From Actimicrobium sp034313845 (GTDB lineage: Bacteria; Pseudomonadota; Gammaproteobacteria; Burkholderiales; Burkholderiaceae_D), in NCBI RefSeq assembly GCF_034313845.1, contig NZ_JAVIWN010000004.1: a DNA stretch of 64,000 nucleotides; one strand, 5' to 3'. Of the stretch, positions 23,778-32,076 are shown one piece after another; the first letter of the stretch is position 1; each line of letters begins with the position of its first letter. Under the pieces are notes generated by a model. The model worked only from the letters and a program-made list of their open reading frames with translations, made no database searches and was not told where the DNA came from. Position numbers and translations under genes: made by a program.

Positions 23778-24467
23778 TCAGCTCGCCATCAACACCGGAC
23801 CGCCTTTGACTATGGCGCGCTGATACGCCGGTCTTGCATTCATTTTCTTTTTGTAGGCCATCAGTGCCGGGAACTGCTTGCCTGCTGTCGCACGCGACAG
23901 TGCCGCCTCCACCGCAAAGCTCATCTGAAAGTCCGCCATCGTCAACTGGTCGCCAGCAAACCAGGCATGTTTGGTCAGGTGCTGTTCCATGTACGCCATC
24001 GCCGTGGCAAGGTTGGGGTCGATCAATTTCAGCTGGACCTGCTCGCATAATTTGCGCGCAATCGGGCGCACGAAAAATGGCATCGGTTGCGTCGGGATAC
24101 TCGTAAACACCAGCTTCATGACCAGCCAGTTCATCAGCGAGCCTTCGGCAAAATGCATCCAGAAACGGCATTCGCGATGTTCGGGTGTGCCTATCCGTGG
24201 TTGCAGCGCGGCGAGATCACCCGCTCCCTTGTCGCCATAGGTTTCAACCAGATATTCGACAATCGCACCGGATTCGGCGACGGTGATACCGCCGTCGGTA
24301 ATCACTGGCGACTTGCCCATCGGATGGATGGCTTTCAGTTCAGGCGGCGCGAGCCGGGTTGTCTTGTTGCGCTGGTAGCGCTTGATCTCGTAGGCAATGC
24401 CGAGTTCTTCGAGCAACCACAGGATGCGCTGCGAGCGCGAGGTATCGAGATGGTGGACGGTAAGCAT
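23778..24467 (-). CDS. Glutathione S-transferase family protein
   Basis: A 229-residue GST-fold protein. The N-terminal thioredoxin-like half has the typical start MLTVHHLDTSRSQRILWLLE, where the Ser of the SRSQR region takes the catalytic position, then the cis-Pro loop HPMGKSPVI and the glutathione-binding ESGAIVEYL. The C-terminal helical half includes the N-capping stretch FAGDQLTMADFQMSF. It is likely a single-gene unit. The substrate is unknown. Confidence 0.9.
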   Translation of the reverse strand: MLTVHHLDTSRSQRILWLLEELGIAYEIKRYQRNKTTRLAPPELKAIHPMGKSPVITDGGITVAESGAIVEYLVETYGDKGAGDLAALQPRIGTPEHRECRFWMHFAEGSLMNWLVMKLVFTSIPTQPMPFFVRPIARKLCEQVQLKLIDPNLATAMAYMEQHLTKHAWFAGDQLTMADFQMSFAVEAALSRATAGKQFPALMAYKKKMNARPAYQRAIVKGGPVLMAS

Positions 24468-24587
24468 GTTTTTCTGTCGGTGAGGGCGAATGCGGGAGGG
24501 CTGACTTGAGTGTACACGGGGTTGGTGCCCGCTTCACCGCCGAACTGCGGCCACCAAAAAAACTTATACCCGGATTGTGTGAACAAC

Positions 24588-24605
24588 TTTGTGCATAACT
24601 CTGTG
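24588..24605. repeat. 18-base motif TTTGTGCATAACTCTGTG, copy 1 (DnaA-box-like core)
   Basis: The reverse complement contains TTATGCACA, one base from the DnaA-box consensus TTATCCACA. The motif lies between the divergent GST and ParB-domain genes. A second copy with one mismatch is at 55311-55328. Function is unknown; it could be part of a decayed replicon or of an IS end. Confidence 0.4.
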
Positions 24606-24759
24606 GGAATGACGCGCAAGGCACTCGCCATGCGGGTGGGCGACACTGCCTACTTTTTAAGCGGGCCGGTATCGTGCCGGCAGAGACCACGTCCTCGACA
24701 ACTGCTTTACCATGTTGGCCCCGGTATCACTCAACACCCCCTACAAATCAAGGTCACCC

Positions 24760-25545
24760 ATGAACATCACCGTCAACGATGCACTACGCAGTTACATCGA
24801 TCCGCTCACCATCGACGAATACACGGCGCTCGAGCGCAGTCTGCTCGCCGAAGGCTGTCGTGATGCGCTGGTCCTGTGGGGCGATGTCCTCATCGACGGC
24901 CATAACCGCTATGCGATTTGTCGCCAGCACGGAATCGCTTTCCAGACCGTGCAGAACACCAGCTTCGGCTCCATCGACGACGTCATGCTGTGGATGATCG
25001 ATAACCATCTGGCCCGGCGCAGCGTGTCGGATTTCCAGCGTGGCGTGCTGGCATTGCGCAAGAAAGACATCGTCGCGACGCGCCAGCGGATGCAATTGCA
25101 GGATGCACCCGCCGGCACCCCGGCCAGCACTAGCGTCGGCACGCCAATCGCCACCCGCGACGATGTCGCCCGGCTTGCCGGCATCAGCAGCAATACGATC
25201 ACGCAGATCGAAAAAATCCAGAAAGCCGCCACGCCGGAACTGGTCAATGCAGTACGCGCCGGCACCATTTCGATCAATGCCGCAGCGGCAGTGGCAACGC
25301 TGCCCGCTGCCGAGCAGGTCGCTGCCGTCGCCGGTGGTAAAAAGGAATTACAGCAAGCAGCAAAACAGGTCCGCGAATTAAAGGCTGGGAACCGCACGCC
25401 AAAGGCAAGCGCATCGGTCAGCGAGGCAACCGATTCGGCGTCTCTATTAGCTAGAGTAGCCGAATTGACTGCCGAGAATGCTGCATTGACCGACAGGATT
25501 GTGGGGTTGACTGTCGCGCTGAAAGAGGCGCGGCGCACGGCCTGA
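24760..25545 (+). CDS. Orphan ParB/Spo0J-like domain protein
   Basis: A 261-residue protein with a ParB N-terminal-like domain. The ParB box is visible as LVLWGDVLIDGHNRYAICRQ, the equivalent of the GHRR arginine/histidine motif. A helix-turn-helix follows (ARLAGISSNTITQIEKIQKA) and the C-terminus is a coiled coil (ALTDRIVGLTVALKEARR). I chose ATG 24760; upstream starts give non-conserved sequence. No parA and no parS-like repeat is next to it, so it is not an obvious chromosome partition gene. It resembles plasmid- or element-borne ParB-like regulators. Confidence 0.8.
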   Translation: MNITVNDALRSYIDPLTIDEYTALERSLLAEGCRDALVLWGDVLIDGHNRYAICRQHGIAFQTVQNTSFGSIDDVMLWMIDNHLARRSVSDFQRGVLALRKKDIVATRQRMQLQDAPAGTPASTSVGTPIATRDDVARLAGISSNTITQIEKIQKAATPELVNAVRAGTISINAAAAVATLPAAEQVAAVAGGKKELQQAAKQVRELKAGNRTPKASASVSEATDSASLLARVAELTAENAALTDRIVGLTVALKEARRTA

Positions 25546-25579
25546 TGGCCTGTGAAGGACACATCGCTGCACCTGCAAA

Positions 25580-25611
25580 AACGGCATGCCGGTTTGCACT
25601 GACATGCCGTT
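25580..25611 (+). terminator. Rho-independent-type hairpin after the ParB-domain gene
   Basis: A perfect 9-base inverted repeat, AACGGCATG and CATGCCGTT, with a 14-base loop starts about 34 bases after the stop of the ParB-domain gene. A short T-rich stretch (ATCGTATTTT) follows. Confidence 0.6.
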
Positions 25612-25678
25612 ATCGTATTTTGCCGAATCTACCAGCCTGAATTTTGCATAAAAATGCAAGAATGTCGCCAGTGATTAA

Positions 25679-26002
25679 TCAGATCACACCAACGACCAGA
25701 AGCAATGCCCGATCGACCATCTTCAACTTTTCTTCATCGAGACGGCCAAACGGTTCGCTGATTTTTGTGCGCGGCAGCGTCGTGAGTTTGTCCACCATGA
25801 CTTGCGAAAGCGTGCGCAACCCATTGCCGGGATTCGGTTCCAAGGTCACACGAAATGCGGCATTGCGCAGATCGCTTGTTACCGGGCACAGTACAACGCT
25901 TTCCAAATCCGTCAAAAGGTCTGATTGAATAACCAAGGCTGGTCGCGGTTTGCCATAGTCACCTTGCAGAGAAACCGTCACTAAGTCGCCTCGTTGCGTC
26001 AT
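25679..26002 (-). CDS. MazF/PemK-type toxin (endoribonuclease)
   Basis: Type II toxin of the MazF/PemK family, 107 residues, which cleaves RNA in known members. Family features are RGDLVTVSLQGDYGKPRPAL at the N-terminus (the conserved GD and KPRP loop), then VVLCPVTSDLRNAAF and LSQVMVDKLTTLPR (the conserved S-Q-V-M-VDK segment). I chose ATG 26002 because it overlaps the antitoxin stop as ATGA; another ATG two codons upstream is possible. It is partnered by the DUF3018 antitoxin gene just upstream. Confidence 0.9.
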   Translation of the reverse strand: MTQRGDLVTVSLQGDYGKPRPALVIQSDLLTDLESVVLCPVTSDLRNAAFRVTLEPNPGNGLRTLSQVMVDKLTTLPRTKISEPFGRLDEEKLKMVDRALLLVVGVI

Positions 26003-26220
26003 TCCCAACCCTCAACGTGGGATGCCGCATCTTCGGTAAAGCGCAAAACCTCTGCTTCTGCCGGGTCGCCATTTAGCTTTAGGCATTGCTGGCGCACCTG
26101 CGCCGTGAACTCAGGCGACCGGGTGTCCGGAACCCAAAACTGCACAGGCCGCAGCCCAGCAGCACGCATCCGCTCACGGTGACGCGCTACCTTGCCGGTT
26201 GATTCGTGGATTGATGACAT
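25999..26220 (-). CDS. MazE-family antitoxin (DUF3018)
   Basis: A 73-residue antitoxin of the DUF3018 group. The N-terminal part is basic (KVARHRERMRAAGLRPVQFW) and should bind DNA at the operon promoter. The acidic C-terminal part (GDPAEAEVLRFTEDAASHVE) should bind the toxin. Its stop overlaps the toxin start. The pair is probably autoregulated, as usual for such modules. It lies beside an IS3-type remnant and an orphan ParB gene, consistent with acquired DNA. Confidence 0.88.
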   Translation of the reverse strand: MSSIHESTGKVARHRERMRAAGLRPVQFWVPDTRSPEFTAQVRQQCLKLNGDPAEAEVLRFTEDAASHVEGWE

Positions 26221-26247
26221 GATACCCTCCCTTGGTTGCCTATTTGG

Positions 26248-26540
26248 TTACATGGTACCGCGCATGCAACTGCAATACAACTCAAGCCGTTGAGTAGCGA
26301 CATGCAGGGGCGTTTTGATCAATAACAACCGGACACCGAGTTCCTGCAAGGTCGCCAGAATTGAAGCACCTCTCATCGAACTTCCGTTGTCGGAGTGCAG
26401 TTCAACTTGATTCGGCGCGATGCGCTCCCGCGCACAGATGTCGCGCAGTACTTCTCCTGCCAGCTCGCTGCTTTCGTCGTCGTAGACTTGGCCACCGACG
26501 ATTTTACGGCTGTAAATATCCATGACCAGCAGCCATCCTC
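26248..26540 (-). pseudogene. IS3-type transposase (rve integrase core) fragment
   Basis: A fragment of an IS3-family OrfB-like transposase. GWLLVMDIYSRKIVGG and QVELHSDNGSSMRGASILAT correspond to the first two catalytic regions of the DDE core (D of MDIYSR, D of HSDNGS). An in-frame TGA sits just before GWLL. After LQELGV the sequence no longer matches, so the last part with the catalytic Glu is lost. No terminal repeats were found. It fills most of the 535-base gap between the antitoxin and the glycerate kinase; the remaining 26540-26754 shows nothing else. Confidence 0.75.
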
Positions 26541-26754
26541 AACTCGTCCTGATCGTGTCACGTCGGATCGCGCCAAGAATCGACCATGCCTCTTTCGCTT
26601 CAAACCATCTTGCCGCTTCACGCATAACACAACCCACATTGCGTATGAGAGGGGCTAGTCATGCCTGATATTTCTTCAACCTCATTGCAGCAGCGATGGC
26701 GATAGGAAAACATGCCGAAATGCCTGCGCACGAATATTCACGCTAGTGCCCTGA

Positions 26755-28011
26755 TCAGGAAATCAGTATCGCCCTGAAATCATTGACATTCGTTTTAGTC
26801 GGACCGGTGATAACCGCATCACCGAGCGCACCAAAAAACCCGTGACCGTCGTTGTTGTCCAGGCTGTCTCTGGGCCGGATGCCCAGCGCCCAGGCGCGTG
26901 ACAGTGAATCCGGCGTGAGTAGGGCACCGGCCACATCGACCATGCCGTCGACGCCGTCGGTGTCTGCCGCCAGCGCATGGATGGCAGCGTGGCCGTTGAG
27001 CGCAACACCCAGCGAGAGCAGAAATTCGACATTGCGACCGCCGCTGCCATCTCCCTTGACAGTGACGGTGGTTTCGCCGCCCGACAGCAAAACACACGGC
27101 CGCGTAAAAGGCATGTTGCGCGTGGCAACCTGCAGCGCGATCCCGGCCATGACCCGGCCCACATCGGCGGCTTCGCCTTCGATCGCATCGCCCAGCACAT
27201 GCGCGGCGACCCCGTTCTGGCGCGCTACTTCCGCAGCCGCCATCAGTGCCATCTGCGGCGTGGCAATCAGATGCGTCTCGCAGCGAGCCAGCCGTGCATC
27301 ATCGGGCTTGACCGATTCCCCGTTACCCGATTCCAGCACCGCACGCGCAGCGGCGGGCAGCGTAATGCCATAGCGACGGACGATGTCGAGTGCTTGCGCG
27401 CAGGTCGTCGCGTCGCCCACGGTCGGACCGGAGGCGATATCGATCGGGTCATCACCCGGCACATCCGAGATCAGCAGCGTGACCACGCGCGCCGGAAAAC
27501 ACGCGGCAGCCAACCGGCCACCCTTGATCGCAGAAAGATGGCGGCGTACGCAATTCATTTCGGTGATGCTCGCGCCACACTGCAGCAAGGCCTTGTTGAT
27601 GGCCTGTTTATCGGCCAGCGTGATGCCCGCAGCAGGCAATGGCATCAGCGCCGAGCCGCCACCGGAGATCAGGCAGATCACCAGATCATCGGCAGTCAAT
27701 CCCTGCACGAGTTGCAGGATGCGCTGCGCGGCCTCCATGCCGGCCTGATCGGGGACCGGATGAGCGGCTTCGATAATCTCGATGCGTGTGCACGGCGCGG
27801 CGTAACCGTAGCGGGTAACGACCAGTCCGGTCAGTGGCGCGGGCCAGTGCAACTCAAGCACCCGCGCCATTTCGGCCGAGGCCTTGCCGGCACCGATCAC
27901 GATGGTTCTTCCGCTTGGTGCTGCGGGCAGGAATAACGGAATGCAGTGTGTCGGTTGCGCGGCTTCGACCGCCGCTTCAAACATTTTTCGTAGCAAACGT
28001 GCTGGTTCCAT
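26755..28011 (-). CDS. Glycerate 2-kinase (MOFRL/GckA type)
   Basis: A 418-residue kinase of the DUF4147-MOFRL family (glycerate 2-kinase, older name hydroxypyruvate reductase/TtuD), forming 2-phosphoglycerate from glycerate and ATP. Signatures are GAGKASAEMARVLE near residue 40, ISGGGSALMPLPAAGITLAD, NCVRRHLSAIKGGRLA, and in the C-terminal MOFRL part LLSGGETTVTVKGDGSGGRN and AADTDGVDG. Start ATG 28011 has a good AAGGAG site. It lies 18 bases after the TerA-like gene on the same strand, so it is probably the last gene of the Ter transcript. Confidence 0.9.
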   Translation of the reverse strand: MEPARLLRKMFEAAVEAAQPTHCIPLFLPAAPSGRTIVIGAGKASAEMARVLELHWPAPLTGLVVTRYGYAAPCTRIEIIEAAHPVPDQAGMEAAQRILQLVQGLTADDLVICLISGGGSALMPLPAAGITLADKQAINKALLQCGASITEMNCVRRHLSAIKGGRLAAACFPARVVTLLISDVPGDDPIDIASGPTVGDATTCAQALDIVRRYGITLPAAARAVLESGNGESVKPDDARLARCETHLIATPQMALMAAAEVARQNGVAAHVLGDAIEGEAADVGRVMAGIALQVATRNMPFTRPCVLLSGGETTVTVKGDGSGGRNVEFLLSLGVALNGHAAIHALAADTDGVDGMVDVAGALLTPDSLSRAWALGIRPRDSLDNNDGHGFFGALGDAVITGPTKTNVNDFRAILIS

Positions 28012-28029
28012 GAGTGGAAACTCCTTGAT

Positions 28030-29268
28030 TTAATCCTTACGGCCGGTCTTCCAGCGCATCCCGAAACCGTAACGGCGGTCCATCATCTCATGCGCACCGA
28101 CGCCGCCTTCGGCACCGAAATATTCTGCCAGCTTGGTGACCTGAAATTTGCCGCCGACATTCTCGATCATCGCGATCGCGCACATCATTTGCGCGTTGTT
28201 GCCATTGTCCAGTTTGACCTCGACCGGGGCCTGATTGGGTGCGGCGATGGTGACCACGCCATTGGTCGCCGCCCAGTTGGCGGCGCCTTCGTAAATGAAC
28301 GTGAAGATCAGCACGCGCTTGATGTGGGCGAACTGATCGCCGTTGATGATCATGTTCTCCCCATCGGTGCTGGTGCCGGTCCGGTCATCGCCCTCGAGCG
28401 CAATATACGGTGCCGCTTCAAAATTTCCCCACGCTTTTCCGAGTGCCTGGATGCCGCCTTTTTTGCCATCGGTCAGTTCATAGAGACACGCCAGATCAAG
28501 ATCAATCCCGCCGCTTTTCTTGGTGTCACCCATCAGGCGGCTAAAGAATCCTGCCTTCTCGGCCTTCTCGGGCGCAGCGGCCGACGGGTTCTGGTTCCAG
28601 TTCAGATTGACACGCACCCGGCCGTAACCTTGCGCACCCTTTTTTTCAAGACTGACCTTGTCGCCTTGTTTTTCCAGCGTGATTTTTGATAGCGAGACCG
28701 CTGGTGCTGGTGCGGGTGCTGGTGCGGGTGCGGGCGCGGGTGCAGCAGACGGCGAAGCCGCCGCCTGCTCGCCACCAAAATGCGCCAGCAGCGACGACAA
28801 CCCACCCGCAAAGCCCTGCCCCACCGCACCGAATCGCCAGACACCGTCCTTGCGATAAATCTCGCCGGCGATCATGGCCACTTCGGTATTGAAATCGGCA
28901 CCGTTCAATGGAAACGTCACCGCGTCACCCAGCACCAGCGCGCCGGGAGCGATGTGGCTCATGGCACCCGGACCGTCGATGGCTGCGGTGAACACCAGCT
29001 TCGCAATCGATGCCGGGAGTTTGGCAAGATCAATCCGGAACACCGCCTTGCCCGACGATTGATCGAGCAGGATCGCGTTATCCGGCGAAGCGGTCTGATT
29101 GAAAAAAACCAGATAGCGGTCGTCCGACAATTTGTCATTGCCATCGAGTCCAAAACAGGACACGTCAATCGACGCGCCGGGTAAGGTCACATCAAGCGTG
29201 ACCGTCAACTGTTCCTGGCAACCCAGCTCTGTCAGTTTGCCTTTTTGCCCGCGTGAAAATGTGTTCAT
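28030..29268 (-). CDS. TerA-like protein with two TerD-type domains joined by an Ala-Pro linker
   Basis: A 412-residue protein of the tellurite/stress family. The N-terminal TerD-like domain (about 1-165) has SCFGLDGNDKLSDDRYLVFF and later GFAGGLSSLLAHFGG. An Ala-Pro tandem linker follows (about 170-190). The C-terminal TerA-type domain contains VRVNLNWNQNP, GGIDLDLACLYELTDGKKG and GDDRTGTSTDGENM, which has acidic positions as in the calcium-binding TerD fold. I chose ATG 29268, which has an AGGAGAG site, over a TTG one codon upstream. It is the last ter gene before the glycerate kinase. Confidence 0.87.
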   Translation of the reverse strand: MNTFSRGQKGKLTELGCQEQLTVTLDVTLPGASIDVSCFGLDGNDKLSDDRYLVFFNQTASPDNAILLDQSSGKAVFRIDLAKLPASIAKLVFTAAIDGPGAMSHIAPGALVLGDAVTFPLNGADFNTEVAMIAGEIYRKDGVWRFGAVGQGFAGGLSSLLAHFGGEQAAASPSAAPAPAPAPAPAPAPAVSLSKITLEKQGDKVSLEKKGAQGYGRVRVNLNWNQNPSAAAPEKAEKAGFFSRLMGDTKKSGGIDLDLACLYELTDGKKGGIQALGKAWGNFEAAPYIALEGDDRTGTSTDGENMIINGDQFAHIKRVLIFTFIYEGAANWAATNGVVTIAAPNQAPVEVKLDNGNNAQMMCAIAMIENVGGKFQVTKLAEYFGAEGGVGAHEMMDRRYGFGMRWKTGRKD

Positions 29269-29321
29269 CAAGTTCTCTCCTGTTAAGTGCGATGACTACC
29301 GGATGGTGTGCTGCTGGCCGA

Positions 29322-30242
29322 TTACTTGTCGACCGGATCGACCGGATCGACTGATGGGTAAGCCCCAAAATGACTTGCCTGTGCGATCGTGCGCTGTGCC
29401 CACGCGCGATGGGTCGTTACTTCGCACATCGAGTTGTCGAGCTTGAAGACGGCAGGACTGTCGGCGGCAAGAATCGCTTCAGCCGATGCCAGATCGCGTG
29501 GCATGACCATGAAGTGGCGCTCGATCTGCGCAATCTGGTCGGGATGGATCGCCGTCTTGCCGACCATGCCATGGGCCAGATCTTCTTCGACCTCCTGCGC
29601 CAGCAAGTCCGGCAAATCGAGGTGCTCGAAAACCGGCGCCGTCAGGCAAAACCCGTACGGCCGAAAGGTCGTCACCAGCCGGGCAATCACCGGCCCCAGC
29701 GGGGTCCGGTAAATGGTCATGTTGCGCGGCCGGCGCAATCCCAATAAGGCGAACAGATCATTGCCGCCGATACGCAGTGCCAGGATGCGCGGACGCACGC
29801 CGGGCGACTCCAGAAACAGTCGGAACTCGCGCATCTCGGCATCGTCGAACACGTCGGCCGTTTCCAGTGTCGGCATCAGCACATGGCGCGTGTCGCGCAC
29901 ATGACGCAGATACGACGGCATGTTGTGCCGGCTCGCTTTCGGAATCACGAAGCCGGTCAGTTTGTCGGCCCCCGGCATCGCCAGCACGCGCCCCAGCACC
30001 TCGACATTACGCACCCGCACGAAGCGCTCGGACCGCGTTGTGACCGGCATGTTCTGCAGCGCGACGCCGAGCTGGAACAGCGCATAGCTGAGGTCTTTTT
30101 CGGCGACCGCATCTTCGGTACAAAAAATCAGGGAGCGCGCCTGCGCCAGCTTTTCGCCATTGGCGACCGCCGTCAGGTCGGGATGATTGGCGGGCACATA
30201 CAGTGAGGCCCCGGGTAACTTGTCATTGAACATCGCGTTCAC
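29322..30242 (-). CDS. HpcH/HpaI aldolase / citrate-lyase-beta-like protein of the Ter module
   Basis: A TIM-barrel C-C lyase-like protein of 306 residues. Visible family positions are SLYVPANHPDL at the start, IFCTEDAV (metal-ligand Glu), RFVRVRNVEV (catalytic-site Arg), LRIGGNDLFALLGLRRPR and GKTAIHPDQIAQIERHF near the C-terminus. The first start, GTG 30242, overlaps the upstream stop; ATG 30233 is the alternative. This lyase is a known component of the biosynthetic branch found with ter genes and should act on the product of the adjacent phosphoribosyltransferase-like enzymes. The exact reaction is unknown. Confidence 0.87.
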   Translation of the reverse strand: MNAMFNDKLPGASLYVPANHPDLTAVANGEKLAQARSLIFCTEDAVAEKDLSYALFQLGVALQNMPVTTRSERFVRVRNVEVLGRVLAMPGADKLTGFVIPKASRHNMPSYLRHVRDTRHVLMPTLETADVFDDAEMREFRLFLESPGVRPRILALRIGGNDLFALLGLRRPRNMTIYRTPLGPVIARLVTTFRPYGFCLTAPVFEHLDLPDLLAQEVEEDLAHGMVGKTAIHPDQIAQIERHFMVMPRDLASAEAILAADSPAVFKLDNSMCEVTTHRAWAQRTIAQASHFGAYPSVDPVDPVDK

Positions 30243-31324
30243 TCGCTTTCACTCCTGATCAACGAGACTGCCTGATACGGCAATGCCGGGTCGTGTTCGA
30301 CCAACACGTTTTTTTCTGCGGCCAGCGCGATCAGATGGGCCACCGCCGCCGCCGCAGGATCGCGCACGATCACGCGTTCGGCCATACGCCGCAACAGCAC
30401 GCGGGTCGCCTCGCCGATGCCGGGCTTGATGAGATTGGGATCGGTGATCCGGTAGGCCTGCATGCAGGCTTGCATGAACCGTTGCGAGGTCTGCGCTGCC
30501 GCGCAGCGGTCAGCCGGTATCGCTGCCGGAAGACCGTACAGCCCAGCCATGTCTTGTGCTGCCGCAATGATCCGGTCGGCAAAATCACGCGACATGTCCT
30601 GCGGCTCGAAACTCTCGTAATACACGCAGCCATGAAAGTCATCCGGGCCGATCTGCGCATTGAGAATCGAGCGGCTGACCAGACCGGAAACGGTCGCGTT
30701 GAGTATGCTCGACGGGATCAGATAATCGGCACACGACGCCGAGCAAGCGGCTGTTCCGGCCAGATCGGCCAGCACAAACAGTCCCGGATCGATCGCGACA
30801 TCGTGCGCTGCATTGAACGCTGTCACGGCGCTCGTCAGCTCGCGTGAAATCACGCCTTTGCCGGTCCAGCCGTCGACAAACACAATCGATTCCGGCGCGT
30901 ATCCCTGCGCCAGGATATGCCGCAGCGCGACCGCATCAATGCCGCGATCACGCACGATGGAGACTGAAAAATGCGCGGCGTCGCGCCCGAAAACGCGCGA
31001 CAGAATGTGCTTGAGAATGACTCCGACTGGCGTGCCCGCACGCGCCAGTGACACCAGCGTGATGCTGTCCCGACGACGGGCATGGATAAGCGCCGCAAGC
31101 CGCAGGCAATCCTGCGCCATCTGTTCGCGATTGGCTGTTTCGGCTTGCGCAAACAGGGCCAGATAGTGGGCGGAGGGCAGCACTTCCGGCGACAGCATTT
31201 CGCTGTAATGCCGCTGACCGGATTGAATCAATCGCTCCTTCTCGGCGACGTTGACGAAGTCGGCCATCGGCAAGCGCTTGAGCAGAAACGTCACATCCCC
31301 GGCCCGGTAACTGCCGGCAAACAT
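30239..31324 (-). CDS. Phosphoribosyltransferase-like protein (PRTase_1/'StiP') with C-terminal PELOTA-type domain
   Basis: A 361-residue protein of the family once called cysteine protease StiP and later reclassified as a phosphoribosyltransferase. It starts MFAGSYRAGDVTFLLKRLPM at ATG 31324, which overlaps the HAD gene stop (TGATG). The PRPP loop is visible as IVFVDGWTGKG. The C-terminal 80 residues (AHLIALAAEKNVLVEHDPAL) fit the PELOTA RNA-binding domain described for this gene. It is part of the Ter biosynthetic set, presumably making a nucleoside-like metabolite. Confidence 0.85.
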   Translation of the reverse strand: MFAGSYRAGDVTFLLKRLPMADFVNVAEKERLIQSGQRHYSEMLSPEVLPSAHYLALFAQAETANREQMAQDCLRLAALIHARRRDSITLVSLARAGTPVGVILKHILSRVFGRDAAHFSVSIVRDRGIDAVALRHILAQGYAPESIVFVDGWTGKGVISRELTSAVTAFNAAHDVAIDPGLFVLADLAGTAACSASCADYLIPSSILNATVSGLVSRSILNAQIGPDDFHGCVYYESFEPQDMSRDFADRIIAAAQDMAGLYGLPAAIPADRCAAAQTSQRFMQACMQAYRITDPNLIKPGIGEATRVLLRRMAERVIVRDPAAAAVAHLIALAAEKNVLVEHDPALPYQAVSLIRSESE

Positions 31325-32076
31325 CAAAGCGCCCCCAGCGTACTGTGACTCAGTTGCGTGCCTGACGGCACGATGGCGTAGTCGCAAGCGGCCATGAAAC
31401 GCGCATCGGAGCGACTGTCGCCGAGTCCGAACGTGATGATCTCGCCGTGCTGTGCGCGCAACCATTGCGCGACCCGCTGCACCGCGTGCGCCTTGTTGAG
31501 TGCCTTCGGCAGGACGGCGAGATTGTTGCCGTTGCGATGAATCGTGAAGTCCGTGCCTTCGGTAGCGATCCACGAAGCGACGGCCTGCTGTTCGATGTGC
31601 GCGAGCCGATCGCTGCGTTTATCCGGGTCTTTCATGACCACGTAGAACGGCGTGCCGAAATCTTCGATGATGCGGGCGGTCGCGGCGTAACCACAGGACA
31701 CGGCGTAGGTATTCATGACCGCCATCACGCGCTGCAAGCCCGCATGCGACAACGCCATCGCGTCCTGCATCTCCTGCTGCCAGACGGCATCGACCGAGCC
31801 GTCCGGGTGCAGGATGACGCCACCGTAATCGAGCACCGCATAACTGCAAAACGAGATATCGACACGGCGAAACGCATTGTGATTGCGCGCCGTGGTTGGC
31901 ACGACCGTCATCGACGTCAGGGCCAGCTCCAGAAAATCGCGCTGCGACGGCGTGGTGTACGAAATCGCGGCACCGTCCTTCAGGAACGCCGCCGGTTGAA
32001 GCAGCACTCCTTCGGGACATTTTTCGCGCGACTGAAACAGCGAATCATCGAGATCCGCAAACAGGACTTTGATCAT
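31324..32076 (-). CDS. HAD-superfamily hydrolase of the Ter module
   Basis: A 250-residue haloacid-dehalogenase-type phosphatase. Motif I is VLFADLDDSLFQS (nucleophile and acid Asp), with Ser in place of the usual Thr. Motif II is in SMTVVPTTAR, and motif IV is FGLGDSRSDARFM. A cap region of the sugar/nucleotide phosphatase type lies between them. Both ends overlap neighbours by one base (TGATG), so translation is coupled with both phosphoribosyltransferase-like genes. It probably removes a phosphate from a pathway intermediate. Confidence 0.87.
   Translation of the reverse strand: MIKVLFADLDDSLFQSREKCPEGVLLQPAAFLKDGAAISYTTPSQRDFLELALTSMTVVPTTARNHNAFRRVDISFCSYAVLDYGGVILHPDGSVDAVWQQEMQDAMALSHAGLQRVMAVMNTYAVSCGYAATARIIEDFGTPFYVVMKDPDKRSDRLAHIEQQAVASWIATEGTDFTIHRNGNNLAVLPKALNKAHAVQRVAQWLRAQHGEIITFGLGDSRSDARFMAACDYAIVPSGTQLSHSTLGAL

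Noticed and set aside
24540..24760. A replication origin next to the ParB-like gene
   Set aside because: Only one convincing DnaA-like box, no iterons and no Rep gene; kept only as a motif observation.
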